From Macrolepiota albuminosa (taxonomy: Eukaryota > Basidiomycota > Agaricomycetes > Agaricales > Agaricaceae), in the NCBI GenBank assembly GCA_027475525.1, contig JAMWFC010000007.1, positions 248,001 through 312,000 on the forward strand: 64,000 bases of DNA. The letters run 5' to 3'. The notes under the pieces are model-generated. The model searched no databases, was not told where the DNA came from, and was given only the letters and a program-made list of their open reading frames with translations. A program made the translations under genes and the position numbers. The first letter of the stretch is position 1. Each line of letters opens with the position of its first letter. Below are positions 23,779 through 34,053 of the stretch, piece by piece.

Positions 23779-26700
23779 CTGTCCAGACACCAGGCTCACG
23801 TAGCCAGGAGTACATGGATGTAGCAAACTTTGATCGCTATGATATGATACTGGGAACACCATTCATGCGGTGTAACAAAGTCATGCTAGACTTTGAGCAC
23901 TGTCAGGTGCTAGTAAATGGGAAAGTAATCCCAGCCAAACGGGCTACCACCGATGACACTGATAATTGCCTGCAATGTCACCGCACTACAGAGAAGTGCA
24001 AGGACTCTCCTTGACTTGGTCGGCGCAAAGCGCCGACGGTGGAGGAGGTAGATGAGGAATTACAGGCTATGCCTGGGCTGAGCTCAGACTACAATGTGGT
24101 GATGATGAGCAAGGAGGAATATCAAGCCTCCAAGACAAGAGACAAGTGAATACTTGCTCATGATGTTCAAGGCATGAAGCCTCCAGATAGATGGCAGCAA
24201 AAGGCGAAGAAGCCTGAGGACTCAGTGGATGTATGTCTGCCTATGTCCTCTCAAGTCAAGTTAGATGACTTGAGGGACAGCAATCAAGAGGCAAAAGCCT
24301 CATACTGTGAGGACACATGGTCCTTATGGGAGCGACCAGCTCCCCTGGCTGAGTACAACTGGGCATACAATCCTTGCATGCCCCAGGAATGGAATGAACT
24401 GGTGGCAGCCACATGTGCGTGAAATGCACACCAGCAATGGACGATTGTCACACTAGCGTATCGCCAACCAGCTTTGGACAAAGTGTCCATAGCGTACTCA
24501 CTCGTACGCGAAGGAACAAGCCTTGTGGCTCGTAAGGCAGCAGTAGTGGATCCACTGCTGAGACTGCATATACCCAATGACAGTGTTAATTGGGTGCTCA
24601 CAATTTGCGAGCAATATGCACTGCAGTTGTGGCCACCATCAGAAATGGTGGAGGTACTTCCCCCAGTGCATCCAAAGAGGAAACAGAAGATGGCAAGCCT
24701 TTGTGAGGAAGAGATACCTCGATTGCATCAGCAATGGCAAGAGGAATTTGCTGATATGGTCAATGGGACCAAAGAGGAGCTCCTGCCTTGGCGGGAAGTG
24801 AACCATGAGATTAATCTCATAGACGAGAGCAGGCAATACAAGTATCACTTGCTGCACTGCCCACATGCACTCCAGGAGCAATTACGCAATAAAACTAATC
24901 GTTATTTGAATGCTCAGTGGTGGTCACTATGCACCACTGCTCAGGCTGCACCATTACTGTGCATTCCGAAGAAGGACGGAACCCTTTGAACAGCTGTTGA
25001 TGCACGTCAGTGCAATGACAATACCATAAAGGATGTAACACCTTTACCAGATCAGGAGGTGATCCGGAAAGACATGGCTTGGGCAAAGTATTGCTTGAAG
25101 ATTGATCTTACTGATGCCTATGAGCAGGTGCGCATCTGCACCAAAGACGTACCCAAGACCATATTTGCATTGATCATGGGCATGTTCACCAGCAACATAA
25201 TGCAGATAGGGGACTGTAATCATGACCTCTATTTTTCAAGACGTAATAGGATATTTTATGCACGTCTACCTAGATGATATCTTCATCTACTCGGATTCCA
25301 TGGAGGAGCATGAGCAGCACCTCAGAGTCGTGTTTGAACAACTGCGCAAGTACAAGTTGTACTTGAAGTGGAAGAAGTGTGAGCTCTACACTCAAAGTAT
25401 AGACTGCCTAGGGCATGTCATCAATGAGTGGGGTATACACCCTGATCAGGACAAGCTCGATTGCATTCAGGAGTGGCACACACCGTGAAACTACAATGAC
25501 ATCCAACGCTTCATTGGCCTCGTCAACTACATATTGAGCTTCTTGCCTGATGTCACTGCCTATACTGGGCCACTCATGGCCATGACACAGAACGGGTCAC
25601 CTTTCAATTGGAGGCCACTGCACCAGTGGTGCTTTGAGATGGTCAAGCGGATCTGTATGAAGACTCCGGTAATTTGACCAATTGACCCTAAATGGGACGA
25701 GCCAATATGGCTCATTTGTGATGCATCTAAGACAGGCGTCGGAGCCATGTATGGTCAGGGGATTAGCTGGCAGACTTGCTGCCCAGCAGAGTTCATATCA
25801 AAAAAGTTCACGACTGCCCAGCAAAACTATGCTGTGCACAAGCTGGAGACTCTAGCTATACTCGAAGCCCTCTTCAAGTGGGAGGACAAGCTGATGGGGT
25901 ACCCCATCCACATCATAACGGATCACAAGGCACTTGAGTTCTTCAAAACTCAAGTGAACTTGTCGCCATGGCAGTGACGTTGGATTGACTACATGTTGAG
26001 ATACCAGTTCGACATCACCTATGTTAAAGGTGAACTCAACAAAGTGGCAGACTGCTTGTCTTGCTACTTTGAGAGCGATGTAGTTGGGGAGGCCTACGAG
26101 CCTCATGAGTATGTGCAGGCAGACTGCCACATAGACCCAGACGGAGAGGATCTACCTCTCCACCAATACCAGGAACTCAGGGAGCATGTCCTAGATGTAT
26201 GCGCGATGCGTGACGATGAGCGGAGGCAAAGCACTTGCCTCAGGGAGCAGCTTGAAGAGTGGGATGTAGCCACCCAGCTGCTTAAGGAGCATGAAGTCAT
26301 GGATCCAGCGTCACCTGTGGAACACGAGTGCTCCAACAGACCCATTACTCTGGCTGAGATGCTCGAAGATGAATTGCCTTCATCCCAGCCCCCTAGCCTG
26401 GGCAGCAATGACTTCCAAATAGAAGTGGTGCAGGAATATGGTGATGATTCTCTCTTTGCTGAGATAATCGCCAATCCTGACGACCATCCTCGGTTCAGGC
26501 AAAAGCCTGGTGGACTGATCACAACAGAAAACCGTCAAGGAGTGGCAGTGGTCTGCCTACCCCATATGCGAACCATTGTTACACGAGTACTGGACCAGGC
26601 CCATGCACTGGTGGGGCACTTTGATGCCGCACAAACATTGGAATACATCCGTAGGTGGTACTGGTGGCCACGTATGGCCCAAAAAGTGACTAAGTTCTGC

Positions 26701-27893
26701 GCTTCATGTGTAGCGTGTCAGAGGGCAAAGTTGCCCCTTGGATCTCCTGCCGGGAAGCTACACCAGCTACCCATGCCGGTAAAACCTTGGGACTCCATTG
26801 GAATGGACTTTGTAGGTCCCTTTCCCGAGTCTAGAGGGTTTGATTACCTCTGGGTGGTAATCTGCCGCATGGCAAGCATGGTGCACCTGATACCGGTGCA
26901 AACTACACTGATGGCGAAGGAGCTGTCGTGGATGTACCTCAGGGAGATTGTTAGGCTGCATGGGCTGCCTAGTACTATCGTGAGCGACTGTGACTCAAAG
27001 TTCACATCTCAATGGTGGAGGGAACTCCACAAGCTATTAGGAGCTAGGCTCCTTATGTCAACATCTTTCCATCCTCAAATAGATGGGCAGACAGAGCGGG
27101 CCAACCGCAGTATCGGCCAGATCTTGAGGGCAGTGGTTCGCTCTGATCAATGAGACTGGGTGGACTGGTGTCCACTCACGGAGTTCACAATTAACACAAG
27201 TATCTTGGAAACAACAGGGTATGCACTCTTTGAGCTCAATAGAGGGTACTTGCCCTCCACGCTGCACAAAATCCGTGTGGATGTGGTGGCCCACCGAGGA
27301 GTGGTTGAGTTTGCCAGGCAGGCCCTGGAGAATATTGTGGCTGCGCATGATGCCATCATCGAGATGCCAGTCTTTCAGGCAAAAAATGCCAATCACTGTA
27401 GGCAAACAGACCTGCCAATATCAGTAGGAGCATTGGTCTATCTGTCAACGCATAACCTGAGACTTCCAAAGGGACGGGCTAGCAAACTCTGCCCAAAATG
27501 GGTAGGCCTGTACCGCATGCTAGATGCAGAGCCAAGTACTTCCAACTATGTGTTGGAGCTGCCTCAGGCATTACAGGAATGATGCATCGTTCCAAAGTTC
27601 CACGTGTCGCTGTTGCGACCATACAGCGCGTCTAACAACGTGCTATTCCCTAACAGGGTGACCCCAGGCCCCTATGATTTTGGAGCATGAGATGATGACA
27701 AGTGGTTTGTCAAGTGCATTATAGGGCACTGGTGGACTGAGTGGAATACACTTAAGTTTGAGGTACAGTGGTCCCTTGGGAACACTACATGGGAGCCATA
27801 CTCCCATTGCTCCAAGTTGACGGCACTTGACCGTTATTTGGAGTTGAAGGGCGTTAAGTGCCCACATCAGTTAGGTAAGCATGCTGGCACTTA
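23779..27893 (+). pseudogene. Element B pol with chromodomain-like tail
   Basis: Order: protease C-terminal part (EYMDVANFDRYDMILGTPFM, 23809-23870); RT with YLDDIFIYS near 25270; RNase H (VGAMYGQGISWQ; ITDHKALEFF); integrase zinc site (HFDAAQTLEY ... CASCVACQRAK) and catalytic core with GMDFVGPF, VSDCDSKFT and the Glu of QTERANRS (about 26620-27110); then a KFHVSLLRPY segment and a chromodomain-like end (WFVKCIIGHW ... NTTWEPYSHC) to 27893. The protease active-site part was lost at the solo LTR. At least seven stops are TGA at expected Arg codons. Confidence 0.88.
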
Positions 27894-27998
27894 AATTGAT
27901 TGGCAGTGCCAATCACAGCTTGGCCGAGTTGGTCAGCAACTGTGGCTGAAACACATCTAAAAATTTGAAATTTCTTTTTTCCCTTTCTTCCCTCAACC

Positions 27999-30418
27999 AT
28001 GGACAACATGCCCATGGACCAGAGTGAGCAGCAGCAGCAGCAACAACAGTTTGAGCTTGTGCCATCAGTCTTACCGTCGGCTGGCAGATGGCTCCCCCAC
28101 TGACCCAAAATGCGCCCCAGTGGGGACAATTGCAACAGGCTGTGGGCTTCCCACAGCAGCAGCAACAACCAGCAGTGGGCTACCCACCACAGCAGCCAGT
28201 GATCAGTGGCTATCCACCACACCAAATCATGCAGGGCAACGTTATGCTTCAAAACGCACCTGTGGGTGGCTATCAGCCCCAACAACCAGTAGCGGGCGCT
28301 TATGCGCCACATCACGCTAAGGGCCAATCCCAGCAACACCAGTATGGGGGGCTTGTCAGCCCCCAAGCAACGTCAGGATGGAGGCAGCTTGCCCCTGTAC
28401 TGGCACTGGGGCCACTGGGGGCACATCTTTTCCCCCACTTTACTGCCCTGGCACACTACCCTGGCATGGGTGGCGCGCCCATAATGATGCCATACCCCCC
28501 GGCTTGGATGGGGTCTTGGGGCGCAATGCCCCAGTACAACACCTCGTACAAGGCGCTAGCCAAGGGAGGCAAGTCGGCTTCTCTGTCGACCACAGTACCA
28601 GTCGACAATCTAGAGAGACGCCAAGCATCCCTCACGCAGGCCCCCATGGCCATTGAGAGCACAAAAACTCTCAATACAGAACTAAGCATCAGTTCATCCG
28701 GTGATGCGCTGATGGAGAGCCTGGCCAGGCTCTCCCTTTTACAGTGGCTGGAGATGCGCACCAACCTGAGCCCTGCTCGGAAGAAGAGTTGTGTTTGCAA
28801 CGCAACAAAGGAAAAGCATGGGCTGTCAAGCCCAGTCTCAACCAGGACTTAGTCCTGGCTACTCTCCTCCAACGCCTGGGAGACAACAGGTACGATGTAC
28901 CTGCAGAGTCATCATTCCTCCGCAATGCAGAGGCAGTTGTCCTCATCAGCTGGATGATGGACGACATGGATCACATGCATGCTCAGCGCAAAACTGATCT
29001 CCTTGCCATTTTGGCTGCTCGTAAGCAGCAGACTACACCCCCGAGCTGGGACACTGACTCCAGCAAAAGGGCGTGTCGGCAAGGAGTGGAGGACGTGCCC
29101 TCCTGCTTGACTCAGTCAAGCGTTGTCATCTCTGGCTGGGAGGCTGGTCTAGGGTGGGACATTCTTCTCTATGAAGATGCTCCTGCTCCAGCTGCCCCCC
29201 GGCTCATCCAGCACCTCGCTAGTGGCACATCTGAGGTTGCATCATCGCGACCATTATCTGTGGTATCCACCACGCACTCTGGGGAGCAGAGTTCCCAGGG
29301 TGGCAGCACACACCCCACTGAGGCTAAGGCCTCACAACTCCAAAAGGATCGTCAGGGTAAGCAACCGGAAGGGCATGCATACGTCAACGTGCACTTCCCC
29401 GAGGATGCCCTGAAAGGGGCCCCAGGGGCTAACATCCCCTTCTTATCTGCAATACTGGTAGAGGGCCTGCCAGCCTGATTCCCATGGTGTGTGTGGGTAA
29501 TGAAACCATGGTCTGACACATCTGTGCCGGAGAGGCTGCCATCCTTGCCCTCCGATGACAAATGGTATGAGGAGCCTGAAGAGGCTCGAATGGAATCTCC
29601 TGTGCCGCACAAGACGGCAGCACAATGCATGGCGCACAAACAGTGCAATAGCAATCGACAGGCCAAGATGGACTGTCGGGCACAAAATAGCACCAAACAA
29701 GGAACCGCCCTCCTTGAGGATGAAACCGGGTGCATCCCTGATGCGCTCAGTGTGGTGATCTATTGTGACCACACTATTGAGCGCCAAAACTCATTCTTTG
29801 GCATGGGGTTATCCCCCCAGTTCTATTGGTCGCCAGTGACCAATACTATTTTCATCAGGCAAGAAGCCCGTGCAGCCAGGGCCTTCAAGGCTGACAAAGA
29901 GGGCAATGCCACACATAGGCTCCACAATAGTAAGGTGTACCAAATTGCACCTCATGGGTTCCCCCGCGGTCCTTGAGAGCTTTGCAGGCTCCATGCACTA
30001 GTGAACAACCAGTTTACGCCAATTCATCAGCATCAGTTGGGCTACCTCCTGCTCAACAAATTCAAATGAGTGACTATGAATTGTCACCCCATGGCCCGAG
30101 ACAAAACAATGTCTCAACTACTTGATGAGATACCGTACAAGACTATTGTAGTACCCTTTGTGAGTTTGGAGAAGCAGGAGAAAGTCCCATGAATGATTGC
30201 CCCTTCGCGGATCTATTGCCACAAGGAAAGTGGGAGACTGGCCTTCATCAGCCTGACTCCCCCTGATCCAAAGCAGCCTTTTGCTTTGGACTACCTGGGC
30301 TCCTATGCCCTCCTCTATGGGCATCCTGGTACGTCCAATGTATGGACCGGTCTGGCCATGGACTGTGCCATGCGCATTTATTGGTGCAGCCTTTTTGAGT
30401 TTGCACTTGTGCGCATGC
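27999..30418 (+). pseudogene. Element B third ORF, sense, Gln-rich start (5' part)
   Basis: About 100 bp after pol, on the same strand, a new protein starts at 27999 with a Q7 run, moves to another frame at 28088 (Gln/Pro/Tyr-rich repeats of the type QQPVISGYPPHQ), then runs through 28744-29478, 29491-29976 and 30193-30418 in one frame with single TGA stops between. The C-terminal part looks globular (SFFGMGLSPQFYWSPVT; DYLGSYALLYGHPGTSNVW). I recognise no domain. Element C is inserted at codon ATG|C; the same frame resumes after it at 41572. Either an element-encoded third gene or a separate gene next to B. Confidence 0.5.
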
Positions 30419-31216
30419 TGTCACGACCCCTCCCCCCCGGAACCTCCCCGGGACACCCCCGGAGTCCCATCCGGGAACCTCTTTCGTCAATCCCACAGCG
30501 CACCCCGCCCCCACCGCTACCGACGCCGCCCTCACACGCATCAAGGACCACCATCAGCCATCAACGATCGCCATCAGCCAGCCCCCCGGGACCCCTGCAT
30601 CACGGACCCCGGGATCACCCGCCATCAACGATCAGATCACGCGGCTCGCATACGGCCATCACGCATCACGCCCCACGCATCACGACTCCCTCCGCACCAA
30701 TTGATCGCGCGTCCCCACACGCGCGATCCCGGTATACAGTCCCCGGCCGCTACTCAATGGCCCCCGGAACTCATCCCAGACACCCCGGAATCCCGAGACA
30801 CGATCCGTAGTACTTATAGTATAGCTCCCCGTTGTATTCGACAGTCTTGATATTGCATAACTGTTACTTGGATATTGCGTGCCCTCTGTTTGACTGGTAC
30901 GCCTCGTTTGGTACGCTTCGACTGGCACGCCTTGGTATTCGCGTGCTATAAGTTTGGTACGCACTTCGCGACTCTTAAATTACTAACTTGGTCTCGTCTT
31001 AGAACCTCCGGTTCACGACTCGACCCCCTCTAACCCTCAGCTACTCTCATCCAAAACCCCCGGACTCTAGTCCCCTCTCCCGGGATTACTCCTGTCCTCG
31101 TCTTGAACCCCGGAGTCCTAGCCCCGGAGTTCCAGACACCCGAGTATCCGTAGATCAAGTCCGCATCGTAAGGGCGTCGCTTTCCCGGAAAGCCCCCGAT
31201 TCAGCGGAACCTGACA
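30419..31216 (+). repeat. 5' LTR of element C
   Basis: TGTCACGACCCC to GCGGAACCTGACA, 798 bp, with no difference noticed from the 3' LTR at 40774-41571. It is rich in CCCGG/CCGGG words, about 16 by eye. It carries the promoter described separately. Confidence 0.95.
30814..30854 (+). promoter_or_regulatory. Element C promoter and transcript start
   Basis: TATA-like TTATAGTATA (30814-30823) lies about 28 bp before AGTCTTGATATT (30843-30854), which is the exact reverse complement of the primer-binding site after the LTR. Self-priming of the Tf1 type needs the first bases of the transcript to pair with that site, which puts the start at or next to 30843. In C' the same arrangement is kept on the other strand. 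Confidence 0.75.
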
Positions 31217-31217
31217 T

Positions 31218-31229
31218 AATATCAAGACT
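31218..31229 (+). promoter_or_regulatory. Self-complementary primer-binding site of element C
   Basis: AATATCAAGACT begins one base after the 5' LTR, where a tRNA-primed element would have a TGG-starting site. It pairs perfectly over 12 nt with 30843-30854, and the next pair out would be a G-U wobble. The same 12-mer occurs at the matching place in C' (reverse at 61474-61485). Confidence 0.82.
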
Positions 31230-31249
31230 CTTTCCTTACACCGTTCTTG

Positions 31250-34053
31250 ATGGCTACGTATACTCACACCTACTACCCCACGGGGTACCAGACCGACCCT
31301 TACGGACGCCCGGTACCCGACCACTACTCCGCACAGACCCCCCGCCCTGTCTACCCACCCCTCCCATACGAACCTCAGTACCTCCACCGCCACTGGGCCC
31401 CCGACCCATCCTTCTATGATCTGGGGCCCTCAGCCAGTTGGGCCCCTCCGCCCAACCTAGCCATGGCACGACCCGTGGAGGTCCCCTCATACCGGAGCAT
31501 TCCCGGGGGCCTGCCGGAGACCCCTCCTGTACCCAGTGGGCCTCGCCTGATTCCCCCCAGCGAGGGTACCGGAGCATTCCCGGGGGCCTGCCGGAGACCC
31601 CTCCTGTACCCAGTGGGCCTCGCCTGATTCCCCCCAGCGAGGGCCCCTTTGCACCCACCCCCTACTACGGTTACCAGCGCCCCGTCCCCCAACCCCGAGA
31701 ACCCCGAGGACCCCCCTACCCCGACTACCCCCCTCGTCATTACCCGGCCGCCGCTCCACCCGCTCGAACCCCTCCCTCGCCAATGGGACGACGACGCCTC
31801 GAGGAGTATGAACGGCAACGGGACGAGATACTCCGCTCCCTCAGGATCTCACCGGAGGACTTCGCGCAACGGACAAGGACGCTGCTTGTGGAGTTCGGGC
31901 ACGACGACTTCGAAGGCACTCCGGAGGAATGGGCTCACTGCCTGGTCGAATTCGGGGATCGCCTCACGCGAGGAGAACTCCCGGAGCAAACCATGGTAAA
32001 GTATAGGCGCAATACGATCCTCCGGGAAGAATTACAACAGCTGCTCGACGAAGTCCACGCGTCCCCCTCCCCTCGGCCCCTCAACGACCCCGCGGACCCA
32101 GGTCGCTCGATTCACATTCGACGGGAACCCCCGGAACCGGCCCCAGCAGTCCCGGCAGCCCCCACGGTCCCCACTCTGGAGCAACGGCAACGGGAAGAAC
32201 GGCAGAACGCCTCAGCCATACTACGGTCCCTCAACCCGACGGGAGGCCTCTTCGATCAACCCGCTGCTCGCACGGTAGGCTTGTCAACTCGCCGCAGGGC
32301 TAACTCCGTTCCTAGTACCTTCGAGACCTGGGGACAGCCTCAAAGACCCCTGGAACCCCTCCCGCGAACAGACAACGCCCGACCCCCGGCCCCGACGAAC
32401 CCCGGTACAGCCCGGGTGGACACCCCTAGTACGGACGACACGTTATGCTACATTGACGAGCTCACGCGCGATAACAACGAACAACGTCCCGCGCCCGCGC
32501 CCGCCCCGGCACCAGCACCGCCCGCCACGTCCGCCCCGGCCCCTCCGGAACGCAACTTCCGCCGCGATCCGCCACCCCACTTCGACCTACGGAACCCCCC
32601 GCGACCCCCGATGCAAGCCCGACCCTCCCGGATTGAACGTCCCCCGCGCAACCCGGCACCCGACCCAGCACCTAACCCCCCTCCGATCGACCCAACCCCA
32701 CCAAACCCTCCCCGACCGCCTCCGCCCCCTCCCGCCGAACCTCGAGGACGACCCCCAGGACCCCCCCCTCCGCCGCCCCCTGCGTGGAGACCCGGGCCTC
32801 CTCCCGGCAGGAACGAGCCCCCGTGGGACAACGGGCCTCCCGGGCGTGGACCCCCAGGTGAGCCACCCGGAGGAGGTCCTCCCGGCGGGTGGGGCCCCGC
32901 CCTTGGTGCGTTTCCTCCTCAAGGAGGGGGGGGCAATCATTATTACTATTATTACAATGCTGGCCCCCCTCCCCGCAACACTGCCGGATCGGACGACGCT
33001 CGCGACGCCCTCGCCCGCGAAGGACGATTGGACATTCAAAAGCCCGACGCTTTCACGGGCCGGGACCCCCGAAAATGGCGTACCTTCCTCACACAATGTC
33101 TCAATACGTTTCAGGCAAAGCCGCTCACGTTTCAGGTTGACAGCTCCCGGGTGGCCTTTGCCGCGTCGTACCTCCAGGGGATCGCCTTCGATCACTACAC
33201 GGCCCTCATCCAGTTCGACCCCAACAACCCGGCACTCGCTCGCTGGCAAGCCTTCGTCGACGAGTTCTCCGGGAAATTCGGGATATACGACACCGTGGCC
33301 GAGGCCGAGGACAACCTCTTCAACCTCCGGATGCGCTCTGAAGAACGTTTCACTACCTTCATCGTACGTTTTGAAAAGGAAGCTTACGAGACAGGTTGGA
33401 ATTACAGCGCCCTCCGGTACGCCCTCCGCCGCGCCCTCCCACAACGTATCAAGGACGTCCTCCGACTCGCCCCGAAACAACCCTCCTACGACGGATACAA
33501 GGCCCTCGTCATGCAGATCGACCAGCGCTACTGGGAAGACCGCAGCGAGTATTCGAACTCCCGACCCCCCTGGAACCCTAGAGGAGGACCCCCTTGGCCC
33601 TCCGGCGAAGCTCCCAACCCCCAAGGTCGAAACCCCGGTCCCCCCGCGTTCCCTGGCGGCCGACCCCCGGTGAGTCGCGGCCCGCCCAATGCTAACCCCG
33701 GCAGCGGCACCCGCCCCCAGGCCCAGCTCAACGCCGCCGTGGCCACCCAAGACCCGGGCGACGCGCCAAGCCCCGAGGAACCCCCGGGAGACCCCGAAGA
33801 CTTCGACTTCGACGACGAACGGGACGAGGAGGCCCTCCGAGCCAACCGGCTTCAAAAGAAGGGACGACCCTGGATCGAGGTCCCGACGGATGTGCAGGAA
33901 CGACGGAGAAGGGAGGGCGTCTGCATACTCTGTGGTGAGAAAGATCATTTCATCTCCGAGTGCCCCAAACGACAGGTCATGGGACGTGCCACCTGGACCT
34001 TCGAAGGAGAGGACGCCACCTACGAGTACTCGGAAAACGACCCGGCGATTTAG
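31250..34053 (+). CDS. gag: Element C gag
   Basis: Capsid/nucleocapsid precursor. The start ATG at 31250 (MATYTHTYYPTG) is chosen because C' begins identically; it lies 33 nt after the LTR. A 77-bp duplication (31490-31643) shifts the frame; without it one frame runs from 31250 to the TAG at 34051-34053, about 908 aa. Order: Pro-rich N-terminal third, a charged helical region near 31800-32050, a long Pro/Arg-rich linker, the Ty3 gag domain (KPDAFTGRDPRKWRTFL to YKALVMQIDQRYW, about 33040-33540), an acidic segment, and a CX2CX4HX4C zinc knuckle ([14 protein letters not shown], near 33920-33965). The tail overlaps pol in the -1 frame. The protein is expected to package element RNA in the cytoplasm. 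Confidence 0.92.
31490..31643. repeat. 77-bp tandem duplication 1 (likely assembly artefact)
   Basis: Units 31490-31566 and 31567-31643 are identical. Element C' has a single copy. Removing one restores the gag frame. Confidence 0.9.

Larger units (their letters stand above)
18605..30418 (+). mobile_element. Element B: decayed Ty3/Gypsy, continues at 41572-41826
   Basis: Gag, protease, RT, RNase H, integrase and a chromodomain-like tail are in order, followed by an extra sense ORF. Two E-type solo LTRs (20685-21588, 22861-23774) and the complete element C (30419-41571) inserted into it later. Most stops in pol are TGA where Arg is expected (for example WQ*RW near 25976 and GTL*TAVD near 24989), which fits CGA to TGA by CpG deamination. 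No 3' LTR is present: the sequence stops at 41826 against element C'. Confidence 0.85.

Noticed and set aside
28024..28320. Alternative frame rich in Ser/Thr over the Gln-rich ORF
   Set aside because: Overlaps the Gln/Pro-rich frame from 28088, which has regular QQP/GYPP repeats expected of real coding sequence.
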